A program made the position numbers and the translations under genes. Shown in pieces: positions 24,126-32,699 of a DNA stretch of 36,357 bases (the first letter of the stretch is position 1; each line of letters begins with the position of its first letter). The DNA lies in NCBI GenBank assembly GCA_964422725.1, contig CAYRCC010000021.1:1-36357 (forward strand), in the 5' to 3' direction. The stretch is from CAKSNH01 sp964422725 (GTDB taxonomy: Bacteria > Bacillota > Clostridia > UBA1381). The notes under the pieces were generated by a model. That model was given only the letters and a program-made list of their open reading frames with translations, did no database searches and had not been told where the DNA came from.

Positions 24126-26903
24126 ATGGCTGAAGATTACACAAAATCGGTCAATTTGCCGAAAACGGATTTTCCTATGCGCGCAAATTTACCGCAGCGT
24201 GAACCGGAAACGCTGAAATACTGGGAAGAGCTTGACCTTTACAATGAGCTGAAAAAGAGAAATAAGGGTAAAACACCTTTTATACTGCACGACGGACCGC
24301 CGTATGCCAACGGCGATATTCATATGGGTCACGCGCTTAATAAGATTTTGAAAGATATTATAATCAAATATAAGAATATGCAGGGTTTTTATGCGCCGTA
24401 TGTTCCGGGTTGGGACACGCACGGACTGCCTATTGAGCGGCAAGCTATCAAAAAGCTCGGCATTAACCGTCACGAGGCGGGACCTGTCAAATTCCGTGAG
24501 GCGTGCCGTGAATTTGCGATAAGCCACGTGGAAAATCAGAAAGGACAGTTTAAGCGCCTTGGAGTTACCGGCGATTGGGATAACCCGTATCTCACGTTGA
24601 AAAATGAATTTGTTGCAAAGCAGATTGAGATTTTCGGCGAGATGGCAAAAAAGGGACTCATTTATAAGGGTTTGAAACCTGTTTACTGGTGTCCTGACTG
24701 TGAAACCGCGCTTGCAGAGGCTGAAATAGAGTATAACGAGGATAAAACAAACTCGATTTATGTTAAGTTTGCGGTAAAAGATGATAAGGGCAAATTTGCC
24801 GGACTTGAAAATGTATATTTTGTTATCTGGACAACCACTACATGGACATTGCCGGGCAACGTTGCAATTTCGCTGAACCCTGATTTTGAGTATTCACTCG
24901 TGAAAGTGGCAAACGGCGAGATTTACGTTTTGGCAACCGATTTGATAGAGAGTGTTGACAAAGCGGCAGGACTCGGCGAATATGAAATTGTGGGCAAGTT
25001 CCTCGGAAAAGAGCTTGAGTATATTACGTGCCGTCACCCGTTTATTGACAGGGAATCTCTTGTAATTGTGGGCGACCACGTTACGCTTGAGGCAGGTACG
25101 GGCTGTGTACACACAGCACCCGGACATGGTCAGGAGGACTATGTGGTATGCCAGAAATATCCTGAGCTTGAAATTATTGTTCCTGTCAACTCGAAGGGCG
25201 TGCTTAATTCGCTGGCAGGAGAATTTGAAGGTTTGTATTATGAAAAGTCAAACGCCAAGATTATAGAAAAGCTTACGTCGACGGGAAATCTGCTTGCGTG
25301 TCAGGAAATCATTCACCAATATCCGCACTGCTGGAGATGTAACGACCCGATTATTTTCCGCGCGACGGAGCAGTGGTTCGCCTCGGTTGACGACCTCAAA
25401 GAAAAGGCATGCGAAGCAATTAAGGGAGTCAAATGGATTCCGGGCTGGGGTGAGGATAGAATTACGGCTATGGTAAAGGACAGAAGCGACTGGTGTATTT
25501 CGCGCCAGAGAACGTGGGGCGTACCTATTCCGATTTTCTATTGTGCCGACTGCGGCAAGGAAATAATAAACGACGATACAATTGCCGCTGTTTCAAAGCT
25601 GTTTAAGGAACAGGGACCGGACAAATGGTGGGAGCTTGAGGCTGACGATATCGTGCCGAGCGGACTGAAATGTGAATGTGGCTGTGAGCATTTCAAAAAG
25701 GAAATGGATATAATGGACGTTTGGTTCGATTCGGGTTCAAGTCATACGGCAGTGTGTGACGAAAGAGATGATTTGGTGTATCCGACCGACCTGTACCTTG
25801 AGGGTAACGACCAATACCGCGGTTGGTTCCAGTCGTCACTTCTGACGAGTATTGCAACACGCGGAATTGCACCTTACAAGACGGTTATAACTCATGGTAT
25901 GATTCAGGACGGTGAGGGAAAGAAGATGTCCAAGTCAAAGGGCAACTCCATCGCACCGCAGGAAATTATAGACCAATACGGCGCGGATATACTCAGATTG
26001 TGGGTTGTATCAGCCGATTACCGTACAGATATGCGAATTTCCAAGGATTCGTTAAAACAGCTGTCCGAGGGTTACAGAAAGATTAGAAACACAGCAAGAT
26101 ATATATTGAGCAACATAAACGATTTTGACCCTAACAAGGATATGGTTGAATATTCGGATATGCTTGAGCTTGATAAGTGGGCAATGCAGAAATTGAATCA
26201 GATGATTGAGAAAGCTGTTCAGGCGTATGAAAACTTTGAGTTTCATTTGCTGTATCACGCAGTGCATAAGTTCTGTGTTGTTGATATGAGTAATTTCTAT
26301 CTTGACATATTAAAGTCAAGACTTTATACCGAAAAGCCTGATTCTGCCGGCAGAAGAAGTGCGCAGTCGGCGATGTTCAGGATTCTTGATGCTATGGTTA
26401 AGCTGCTTGCGCCGGTGCTTGTGTTTACGGCGGAGGAGATTTGGCAGTTTATGCCGCATATTAACGGTGATGACAAGGCAAGCGTATTTTTCGGTATGAT
26501 GCCGAGCACTAACGATGAATATGTAAACGCAGAGCTTGAGGATAAGTGGAATAAGGTTATTGATGTGCGTAACGATGTACTGAAAGCGCTTGAGCTTGCG
26601 AGAAACGAAAAGAAGATAGGAAAGTCGCTTGATGCATCGGTTACTGTGTATGCTGACGGAGATATGCTTGATTTTCTGAAAAACATCGAAAGCGACCTTG
26701 CGGAGATATTTATCACGTCTGAGGCGAAAACGGTATCTGTTTCCGAGGCGGACGACAGCTGTACAGACGGTGAGTTTGTGAAAGTTGCGGTGAACAGTGC
26801 CGAGGGTGAGAAGTGCGAAAGATGCTGGGTGCACAACAAGACTGTGGGCACTATTGAGGGGTACGAGAAGATTTGTCTTGACTGCTATAATAAGCTGAAA
26901 TAA
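24126..26903 (+). CDS. ileS: Isoleucine--tRNA ligase
   Basis: This 925-residue class I synthetase charges tRNA-Ile and edits misactivated valine. The HIGH motif is HMGH at residues 66-69 (DIHMGHALNKI) and KMSKS lies at 600-604. The CP1 editing domain is recognisable by TTTWTLPGNVAIS and the GTGCVHTAPGHGQEDY region. The C-terminal zinc ribbon is CERCWVHNK...ICLDCYNKLK. These features match the ordinary bacterial, mupirocin-sensitive type. AAAGGATG lies about 10 nt before the ATG. It closes the cluster, and a strong terminator follows. Confidence 0.98.
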   Translation: MAEDYTKSVNLPKTDFPMRANLPQREPETLKYWEELDLYNELKKRNKGKTPFILHDGPPYANGDIHMGHALNKILKDIIIKYKNMQGFYAPYVPGWDTHGLPIERQAIKKLGINRHEAGPVKFREACREFAISHVENQKGQFKRLGVTGDWDNPYLTLKNEFVAKQIEIFGEMAKKGLIYKGLKPVYWCPDCETALAEAEIEYNEDKTNSIYVKFAVKDDKGKFAGLENVYFVIWTTTTWTLPGNVAISLNPDFEYSLVKVANGEIYVLATDLIESVDKAAGLGEYEIVGKFLGKELEYITCRHPFIDRESLVIVGDHVTLEAGTGCVHTAPGHGQEDYVVCQKYPELEIIVPVNSKGVLNSLAGEFEGLYYEKSNAKIIEKLTSTGNLLACQEIIHQYPHCWRCNDPIIFRATEQWFASVDDLKEKACEAIKGVKWIPGWGEDRITAMVKDRSDWCISRQRTWGVPIPIFYCADCGKEIINDDTIAAVSKLFKEQGPDKWWELEADDIVPSGLKCECGCEHFKKEMDIMDVWFDSGSSHTAVCDERDDLVYPTDLYLEGNDQYRGWFQSSLLTSIATRGIAPYKTVITHGMIQDGEGKKMSKSKGNSIAPQEIIDQYGADILRLWVVSADYRTDMRISKDSLKQLSEGYRKIRNTARYILSNINDFDPNKDMVEYSDMLELDKWAMQKLNQMIEKAVQAYENFEFHLLYHAVHKFCVVDMSNFYLDILKSRLYTEKPDSAGRRSAQSAMFRILDAMVKLLAPVLVFTAEEIWQFMPHINGDDKASVFFGMMPSTNDEYVNAELEDKWNKVIDVRNDVLKALELARNEKKIGKSLDASVTVYADGDMLDFLKNIESDLAEIFITSEAKTVSVSEADDSCTDGEFVKVAVNSAEGEKCERCWVHNKTVGTIEGYEKICLDCYNKLK

Positions 26904-26914
26904 GAACAGAAAAT

Positions 26915-26956
26915 AATAGCCGATTGATTAATGTCAATCGGCTATTGCTGTTTTTT
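26915..26956 (+). terminator. Intrinsic terminator after ileS
   Basis: A perfect 13-bp stem (26915-26927 with 26934-26946, loop TTAATG) is followed by GCTG and six T (26951-26956). It lies 11 bp past the ileS stop. It may also help end the convergent small gene on the minus strand. Confidence 0.92.
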
Positions 26957-26965
26957 GATGTAAAC

Positions 26966-27106
26966 TTATCTGTTTTGACTGTTGTTCTGCTGATTCTGAT
27001 TGTTATTGCGATTGCTGTTTTGCTGATTTTGGTTGTTCTGCTGATTGTTGTTTTGGTTTTGGTTGTTATTACTGCGGTTGTTGTTCTGATTATTACGTTC
27101 AAACAT
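26966..27106 (-). CDS. Asn/Gln-rich small protein, 46 aa
   Basis: I do not recognise this gene. On the minus strand the full Shine-Dalgarno AGGAGGTGAT (27111-27120) is followed 4 nt later by ATG and 46 sense codons ending TAA. The product starts MFERNNQNNNRSNNN. It has 24 Asn and 12 Gln (36 of 46 residues), the rest being Ser, Arg, Met, Phe and Glu only. There are no hydrophobic residues beyond position 2, so it is soluble and disordered or prion-like. It uses both codons for Asn and Gln, so it is not a simple triplet expansion. Small Gln/Asn-rich spore proteins exist in Bacillota, but no specific SASP motif is visible. It converges on ileS and has hairpins upstream. Confidence 0.75.
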   Translation of the reverse strand: MFERNNQNNNRSNNNQNQNNNQQNNQNQQNSNRNNNQNQQNNSQNR

Positions 27107-27175
27107 TATTATCACCTCCTACAGTAATAATTTAACCAATACGCACATTTTTATTCACATAAATGAATTTTTTTC

Positions 27176-27209
27176 AAACAAAAAGACGGACCCGACAAAC
27201 GAGTCCGCC
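27176..27209 (-). terminator. Intrinsic terminator downstream of the aldolase-like gene
   Basis: On the minus strand a 10-bp stem with two wobble pairs (27200-27209 with 27185-27194, loop of 5) is followed directly by TTTTTGTTTG (27184-27175). It lies about 100 bp past the stop of the aldolase-like gene. The interval 27121-27175 is AT-rich, with no clear promoter for the small Asn/Gln-rich gene. Confidence 0.8.
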
Positions 27210-27218
27210 TAACCGACC

Positions 27219-27260
27219 GCGGACAAAAAGCAATAAAAATCACTTTTAAAAGCTGTCCGC
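27219..27260 (-). other. Second hairpin behind the aldolase-like gene
   Basis: GCGGACA (27219-27225) pairs with TGTCCGC (27254-27260), and AAAAG/CTTTT pairs inside it. It comes first in the transcript, before the terminator at 27176-27209. Together they form a two-hairpin 3' end that may slow RNA decay or give read-through protection. Confidence 0.5.
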
Positions 27261-27308
27261 TTTAACAATATATCTTATAACTGTAATACAAATTTTGTAC
27301 GCCGTATG

Positions 27309-28280
27309 TTAATCTCTGTACCAAAGTTCTTTGTAAAAATCAACATAGTCGCGGTTCTCGGCTTTGATTCTGGCAATCGCCGTTCTCGGGTGCTGATTAA
27401 GTATTCCCGTAAGAAGATACGGAATGTCATAACCCCATACAAGTCCTTGATTTTTCAACTCAAGCATATATGTCTGCACAAACTTGAGCGCATATATCAT
27501 ACGATATTTCGGATTTCTCAAAAATCCCAAAAGTCCCTCAAGAATACAGTTTCCGGCACCTCTGCCCATACCCATCATAGTTGCGTCCAAATAGCTTGCA
27601 CCGTGCGCCGTCGCTTCAATTGTGTTTGCAAACGCCATTTGCTGATTGTTGTGCGCGTGCATACCTACTTTTTTTCCGTACTTTTCCGCAGCCGCAACAT
27701 ACATTTCGGTGTACTCGCGAACCTGTTCCGGATAAAGCGAACCGTAGCTGTCTACCAGATATATGGTGTCCACACTGCTCTGTCCCAACATTTCGAGTGC
27801 CTGCTCGATATCCTTTGTGTTCGCTGTAGAAACGGCCATAATGTTGACACTCGTTTCGTATCCCTTTTCGTGGCAGTACTCAATCATTTCGATTGCCGCC
27901 GGAATCGTGTGGATATATGTTGCTACCCTGATAAGGTCGATAACGCTGTCAGCCTTATCGATAATGCTTGAGGTGTCCGTTCTGCCGATGTCTGCCATTA
28001 CGGCAATTTTCATATCACTCTGATTTTCGCCGACTATACTGCGTATATCTTCCTCGTCGCAGAATTTCCACTTTCCGAACTCATTTTCGTTAAACAATTC
28101 CTTTGAAGCCTTATAGCCGAATTCCATATAATCCACTCCGGCTTTAATATTTGCCTCGTACAATTCTTTCACAAATTCATCGGTGAAAAAGAAATTGTTT
28201 ACAAGTCCTCCGTCACGAATAGTCGCGTCCAACACCTTAATGTCGGGTCTGAACGTCATCAAGTCACCTTTTTGTCCCAT
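27309..28280 (-). CDS. HMG-CoA lyase/DRE-TIM aldolase-like protein
   Basis: This 323-residue protein belongs to the DRE-TIM metallolyase fold. VLDATIRDGGLVNNF carries the DxTxRDGG signature (here the Asp and Arg of the metal/catalytic site). GMHAHNNQQMAFANTIEA supplies the HxH metal ligands, and GMGRGAGNCILEGLL is the typical C-terminal glycine loop. Relatives are 4-hydroxy-2-oxovalerate aldolases, homocitrate and isopropylmalate synthases, and HMG-CoA lyase. The substrate is unknown, and no pathway genes surround it. AGGAGGAG precedes the ATG by 6 nt and a sigma-A promoter lies further up. It is divergent from the DUF2156 cassette and sharing of regulation is possible. Confidence 0.85.
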   Translation of the reverse strand: MGQKGDLMTFRPDIKVLDATIRDGGLVNNFFFTDEFVKELYEANIKAGVDYMEFGYKASKELFNENEFGKWKFCDEEDIRSIVGENQSDMKIAVMADIGRTDTSSIIDKADSVIDLIRVATYIHTIPAAIEMIEYCHEKGYETSVNIMAVSTANTKDIEQALEMLGQSSVDTIYLVDSYGSLYPEQVREYTEMYVAAAEKYGKKVGMHAHNNQQMAFANTIEATAHGASYLDATMMGMGRGAGNCILEGLLGFLRNPKYRMIYALKFVQTYMLELKNQGLVWGYDIPYLLTGILNQHPRTAIARIKAENRDYVDFYKELWYRD

Positions 28281-28366
28281 TTTTTTCTCCTCCTACTGTG
28301 TTACCGTACTACAATACCGGCAAACGAACGTTGTCTGCCGCAACGCCGAACGCGGCGTATAAAATA

Positions 28367-28395
28367 TTTATACCACTTTTAGCGCAAAATTGCAA
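28367..28395 (-). promoter_or_regulatory. Sigma-A promoter of the aldolase-like gene
   Basis: On the minus strand TTGCAA (28390-28395) and TATAAA (28367-28372) are spaced 17 bp and lie about 87 bp before the start codon. The resulting leader contains a stable tetraloop hairpin at 28343-28358. Confidence 0.65.
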
Positions 28396-28486
28396 GCGGT
28401 TTGGCAAAAAAATATTCAAAACATATATTTTTATCAAAAAAAGTGCCGAATCCGAACCGATGTTTGTGTAATACATAACAAATTCC

Positions 28487-28515
28487 TTGAAAAACGACAT
28501 TTTATGTGTTATACT
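28487..28515 (+). promoter_or_regulatory. Sigma-A promoter of the DUF2156/MFS/GNAT cassette
   Basis: TTGAAA (28487-28492) and TATACT (28510-28515) have a 17-bp spacer. The leader to the DUF2156 start would be about 110 nt and includes the duplicated ribosome binding site. Confidence 0.7.
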
Positions 28516-28599
28516 TAATATTACAGTAAAATACATATTAAATAAGACAAAATACGCAATTTCGTACAGTAATAATTTACGATTATGTACCTTGCCGTC

Positions 28600-28645
28600 A
28601 GGAGATAATTTATGAAAAGTATAGGAGATAATTTATGAAAAGTAT
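28600..28645 (+). repeat. Exact 23-bp tandem duplication of ribosome binding site and start codon
   Basis: The 23 bases at 28600-28622 are repeated without change at 28623-28645. Each copy holds AGGAG, a 7-nt spacer and ATGAAAAGTAT. Because 23 is not a multiple of three, the first ATG (28612) is out of frame with the second (28635). Confidence 0.97.
28612..28638 (+). CDS. Possible 8-codon leader peptide created by the duplication
   Basis: From ATG 28612 the frame reads MKSIGDNL and stops at TGA 28636-28638, overlapping the start of the DUF2156 gene as ATGA. Both starts have the same ribosome binding site at the same spacing, so ribosomes should begin at both. It may couple or tune translation. 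It may equally be a neutral recent slip. Confidence 0.4.
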   Translation: MKSIGDNL

Positions 28646-29585
28646 AATACAAAACAAAAATGTTTTAAATATTTCTTCTCAGCTCGACAGGCTGGGGTTT
28701 ATAAAAATATCCGATTTTCCGCCGGATAAATTCTATCCGTATCAGAAACACACAAGCATATCCGACCTTGCGTATTCGCTTTTATACGCGTGGGAGTTGG
28801 ATTTTATGTACAGGATAAAAATTATATGCCAAAACCCTGTAATTGCCGGATTTGATATGTCGGGGCAACTGTTTTTTTCGGTTATTCCGGTTTCGGAAAA
28901 CAGCCTTATCCAAACGGTGAACACCGTATCGGATATGTTTTTGGGGCTTGGCACGGATTTTTGCTTAAAATATGTATCCGATAACTGCAAAGACCTGTTT
29001 GCGCAAAACGGAATTAACCTTACATACAACTCGGATTTCAGCGACTACATCTACACAACGGCTGAATTTACAGACACAGACGGAAAAAAGAACAGCTCAA
29101 AGCGTCACGAATACAACAGCATACCGAAAAACTATCCTATCCACCGCTACGAAAGCATATCGGCAAAAAATCAAGATGATTTTGTGAAAATATTCTGTGC
29201 GTGGTGTGACGGTTACTCGTGCGACGAGTGTATATGGGGTTGTGAGAAAAGGGCGTTTTTAAGGCTGTTTGAACTGGTAAAGAAATATCCCGATAACTAT
29301 TACGGCGGTATTGTTTATCTTGACAATGTTCCGATGTCGTTCGGAATAGCCGAAAAAATCAACGAAAACTATGTATGCTATCACGTACAAAAAAATGCTG
29401 TGCCGATAAGCGGACTTACATATTATCTTCATTACAATATGGCTTTGGAGCACACCGATGTGCCGTATATAAACTGGGGCGAGGATATGGGTATTGCCGG
29501 ATTGAGATTTAACAAGCAAAAATATCATCCGTCCCGTATGGAAAATAAATACGAGGCTGCCTTTGGCATTGATTCTAATAATTAA
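28635..29585 (+). CDS. DUF2156 (phosphatidylglycerol lysyltransferase C-terminal-like) protein
   Basis: This 316-residue soluble protein matches the DUF2156/LPG_synthase_C family, a double GNAT-like fold. Typical stretches are LGFIKISDFPPDKFYPYQKH near the N-terminus and, near the C-terminus, YYLHYNMALEHTDVPYINWGEDMG followed by GLRFNKQKYHPSRM. In MprF this domain transfers lysine or alanine from aminoacyl-tRNA to phosphatidylglycerol, with membrane helices flipping the product. Here the domain stands alone, with no membrane helix. The start at 28635 follows the second of two duplicated ribosome binding sites. The next gene begins 21 bp later and encodes a membrane transporter, so a joint function is plausible but inferred. 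Confidence 0.85.
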   Translation: MKSIIQNKNVLNISSQLDRLGFIKISDFPPDKFYPYQKHTSISDLAYSLLYAWELDFMYRIKIICQNPVIAGFDMSGQLFFSVIPVSENSLIQTVNTVSDMFLGLGTDFCLKYVSDNCKDLFAQNGINLTYNSDFSDYIYTTAEFTDTDGKKNSSKRHEYNSIPKNYPIHRYESISAKNQDDFVKIFCAWCDGYSCDECIWGCEKRAFLRLFELVKKYPDNYYGGIVYLDNVPMSFGIAEKINENYVCYHVQKNAVPISGLTYYLHYNMALEHTDVPYINWGEDMGIAGLRFNKQKYHPSRMENKYEAAFGIDSNN

Positions 29586-29606
29586 TTACTGAAAGGAATA
29601 GCATTT

Positions 29607-32600
29607 ATGAACTCAAAATTCTCGAATTTCAAGGACAAATTCATTGTTTGTGCGGTTTTGCTGCTGATACTTTCCGGCACGGTTATTTATTTTAATTTTG
29701 ATGTTTTCAACAGCAATACCTTTTCCTCTGTTACGGAACTTAACGACCCTTTAAACTATTATCGGAAAAACAATACAAGCTATGTAATAAACAACACCGG
29801 ATTTGAAATTATGGTATTTTCCGATAACAAATACCAATATTCCATACACGGCGGCTGTACGGACGACGGCTTCTATTCGGCGCGCGACATTAAAGCCGAT
29901 GATGACGGAAACATCTATGTCCTCGACAAGCTGGTAAACGAAAACGGCAAAAATGTCGATGCCGAGCGTATTATTAAATACGACCCAAACGGTAATTTTG
30001 CCGATATAGTTTTCAGTAAGCCACACTCCGACGGCAGCAGTGTGCTGACACTCTACAACCTCTCGGTTGCCGACGACTCTGTAAGCTTTGTATGCACATC
30101 GCCGAACAACACATTTTCGGTACGTACACTGGATTTTGACGATTCCGGAGCAAGCCGTTTTAAAATGTACGCATACGATAATATCTATGAAAGTGCGTGG
30201 GATTTCGCGTTTGACGATAAGGAAAATGTTTATGTGTCCTCGAAATCGGGAGTTATCGAAAAAATTGATTCTCAGACAAAAACGCGCTCTGTAATATATT
30301 CGGGCGGCTTTGAAAAACAGGAGTATTACAGTGTGCCTACAAATATAGAATATGCTTCTGACGGCAGTATATATTTCAATGATATAGGACACAGGAAAAT
30401 ACAAAAATTATCACCGGACGGCAGTGTTGCCGCGGCGGTGGATATATGTGAGCCTGTCGGCGGAAATACGGGTGCATTTAACGAAAGTCCGATATATTCC
30501 GGACTTTTTGTGGACGAGGATTTAAATGTTGCAACAATATACTCGCAAACTCATTTTGCAGAAACCGGAAACGGTGAGGGTGAGGAGATATATGAGTACA
30601 AGCTGTTTATTAAGTCTGCCGACGGAAAACAGCTGATGAACGGAAGTGTATTTGAGAAAACTTCGGCACTGTATACAAGAGGTATTGCAATTTCAATACT
30701 TTCATTCATTTCTGCGGTTATATTGCTTATACTCGTTTCGTTTGCCGTTTCGGCAATTGTGAAGGTGCGCATTTCCGGCACTGTAAAAACACAGATTATA
30801 ATTATTTTTACGGCTGTCAGCGTAACCTGTATATCAATATATATTACGGTAACGGAAAACAACCGTGTATATTACAGTGAAATAATGAATAACCTCGAAA
30901 ATATATCCACTTTGATGGCGAGAAATATTAACAAGTCCGATTTGGCAAATATCAACACGCCGAGTGACTTTATGAGCGACTCCTACCGCGGAATATCCGA
31001 CTATGTTCTCGCCGTGCTGAATGATGACCTCAACAAGGAGCGTGGTATATACTGCGTAATTTATAAGGTGCAGAACGATATTGTTTCGGCGGTATACGCC
31101 GATGATGCGATATACGGCTCGAGCTATCCTATGCCGGGAAGCTTTGAGGGTTCAGCCGAACAGACAATTTATGAAACCGGAAAAACTATGACATCTTTTG
31201 CGCACAACAGCGCCGAGGGCAGTTATATGTGTGTGCTCACTCCTATTTTCTCCGAAAGCGGCGGTGTTGTCGGACTTATGGAAATAGGAACGGACCTGTA
31301 CAGCATCACCGAACACAACAAACAGCAGGTAATTAACACTATACTGCTTGTTATAACAACCGTTATGGTCAGTGTTTTGCTCATAAGCGAATTTATTGTA
31401 ATTGCGGCAAATATGAAAAAGAAAAAGCTGTCAACGGGTAAAAATGCCGTTCTCGATTCGGGTATGATACGCCCTATTGTGTTCCTGTTCTTCTTTGCGA
31501 GCAATATGCCTACCGCATTTTTGCCTATATACAGCCGCACTCTTTGGGACAGCACGTTCCCTATACCGATTGAAGTGGCAACCGCACTTCCGGTATCCGC
31601 CGAGCTTTTCATTGCGGCGGTTATATCGCTGGCGTTCGGCTTTGCGGTATCGAAAACGGGTGCAAAGCTTATGGCGGTTATAGGTGCGTCGCTGTTTGCT
31701 GTCGGCAACGTGATGTGTGCATTTTCGACAAGCCTGACGTTCCTTATAATTGCATCGGGTGTTACGGGTGTGGGCGACGGTCTGCTTGTTCTTGCCGTCA
31801 ACTCTTATATAGCCGGTTACGAAGAGGAGGAGCAGAAAAACAACGGATTTATGCATTATAACGCGGCTTTGCTTTCGGGAGTAAACTGCGGTACGGTTAT
31901 AGGTTCGTCCATTGCCGAGAATTTCGGCTATTCAATGACATACGTTGTGGCGGCGGCGCTCTCGCTTTTGCTGGTACTGTTCTGCATTGTATGTATAAAG
32001 AACCACAAATACAGTACCGCCGAAACGGTATCTGCCGAAAAAACGAATATATTCAGATTCCTGTTCAAGCCTGAAGTAATTAAATACTTTGTGCTGATAT
32101 CAGTGCCGTACTTGATTTGTGCATCGTTTTTGAATTACTTCTTCCCGATATTCGGCGAAGAAAACGCACTCACGCCTACACAAATCTCTATGGCATTCCT
32201 GCTTATGGGAGTTATATCCATATACTTCGGCTCCGGACTTACAAAGCTGTTGTCTGAAAAGCTCGGCACGAAAAAATCTATGCTGCTTGCCACCGCGCTT
32301 TACGCCTCGGCACTGCTGATATTTATAATACGGCCACAGATATCGTCGTGCTACATTGCCGTTGTACTGTTTGCTTTTGCCGACAGCTTCGGCTTTACCG
32401 CACAGTCGGTATATTACTCGACACTGCCTGAAACCGTTGCCGTCGGTGAAGGTCCGGCGATGGGTATAAACAGCGGCGTTGAAAGTGCCGCCTCAACGGC
32501 AGGACCGTTGGTTTTCGGTTTTGCGCTTATGTTTGGAAATGTTGCCGGTATTACTATGATTACAGTCGGATTTATAGGTCTGGCACTGCTGTTTGTGATA

Positions 32601-32663
32601 ACATCTTTCAAAATTAAACGTAATGTGAAGTCGGCAAGCACCGATTCGGCAAAATGTGACTGA
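29607..32663 (+). CDS. Beta-propeller/Cache-like sensor fused to an MFS transporter
   Basis: This 1018-residue protein has an unusual domain order. After one transmembrane helix (about 13-31) comes an extracytoplasmic region (about 55-350) with NHL/SMP-30-like propeller repeats, such as ARDIKADDDGNIYVLD, AWDFAFDDKENVYVSS and PTNIEYASDGSIYFND. Helices at about 358-386 and 396-415 lead to a second extracytoplasmic domain (about 417-575). It resembles a Cache/PAS-like sensor, with a long first helix (YYSEIMNNLENISTLMARNI) and ending GGVVGLMEIGTDL. A helix (577-602) and the basic MKKKK follow, and residues 622-1003 look like a 12-helix MFS carrier with GDGLLVLAVNSYIAG and MGINSGVESAASTAGPLVFG. 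Sensing that gates export or import is inferred. GAAAGGAA precedes the ATG. It lies between DUF2156 and GNAT genes. Confidence 0.85.
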   Translation: MNSKFSNFKDKFIVCAVLLLILSGTVIYFNFDVFNSNTFSSVTELNDPLNYYRKNNTSYVINNTGFEIMVFSDNKYQYSIHGGCTDDGFYSARDIKADDDGNIYVLDKLVNENGKNVDAERIIKYDPNGNFADIVFSKPHSDGSSVLTLYNLSVADDSVSFVCTSPNNTFSVRTLDFDDSGASRFKMYAYDNIYESAWDFAFDDKENVYVSSKSGVIEKIDSQTKTRSVIYSGGFEKQEYYSVPTNIEYASDGSIYFNDIGHRKIQKLSPDGSVAAAVDICEPVGGNTGAFNESPIYSGLFVDEDLNVATIYSQTHFAETGNGEGEEIYEYKLFIKSADGKQLMNGSVFEKTSALYTRGIAISILSFISAVILLILVSFAVSAIVKVRISGTVKTQIIIIFTAVSVTCISIYITVTENNRVYYSEIMNNLENISTLMARNINKSDLANINTPSDFMSDSYRGISDYVLAVLNDDLNKERGIYCVIYKVQNDIVSAVYADDAIYGSSYPMPGSFEGSAEQTIYETGKTMTSFAHNSAEGSYMCVLTPIFSESGGVVGLMEIGTDLYSITEHNKQQVINTILLVITTVMVSVLLISEFIVIAANMKKKKLSTGKNAVLDSGMIRPIVFLFFFASNMPTAFLPIYSRTLWDSTFPIPIEVATALPVSAELFIAAVISLAFGFAVSKTGAKLMAVIGASLFAVGNVMCAFSTSLTFLIIASGVTGVGDGLLVLAVNSYIAGYEEEEQKNNGFMHYNAALLSGVNCGTVIGSSIAENFGYSMTYVVAAALSLLLVLFCIVCIKNHKYSTAETVSAEKTNIFRFLFKPEVIKYFVLISVPYLICASFLNYFFPIFGEENALTPTQISMAFLLMGVISIYFGSGLTKLLSEKLGTKKSMLLATALYASALLIFIIRPQISSCYIAVVLFAFADSFGFTAQSVYYSTLPETVAVGEGPAMGINSGVESAASTAGPLVFGFALMFGNVAGITMITVGFIGLALLFVITSFKIKRNVKSASTDSAKCD

Positions 32664-32699
32664 TTATATAAAGGGTTTTATGTACCGGAGGATTGGTTT

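Larger units (their letters stand above)
28281..28634. other. 354-bp divergent intergenic region
   Basis: No gene is supported here. A minus-strand frame at 28309-28536 has no ribosome binding site. The region holds back-to-back promoters for the aldolase-like gene and the DUF2156 cassette (listed separately). It also holds a GC-rich hairpin in the aldolase leader (ACGCCG 28343-28348 with CGGCGT 28353-28358, loop AACG) and the duplicated ribosome binding site at its right end. The middle (about 28396-28486) is AT-rich and without other recognisable signals. Confidence 0.7.

Noticed and set aside
26924..27127. Plus-strand 67-residue frame that looks like a very hydrophobic membrane peptide
   Set aside because: It is the exact complement of the Asn/Gln-rich gene: AAC/CAA codons read backwards give Val/Leu-type codons. 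It has no ribosome binding site and overlaps the ileS terminator.
28309..28536. 75-residue minus-strand frame in the divergent spacer
   Set aside because: It has no ribosome binding site, it covers both promoters, and the sequence is low-complexity.
31223..31856. Minus-strand frames of 192 and 141 residues within the MFS fusion
   Set aside because: They are antisense shadows of the transporter domain with no start signals.
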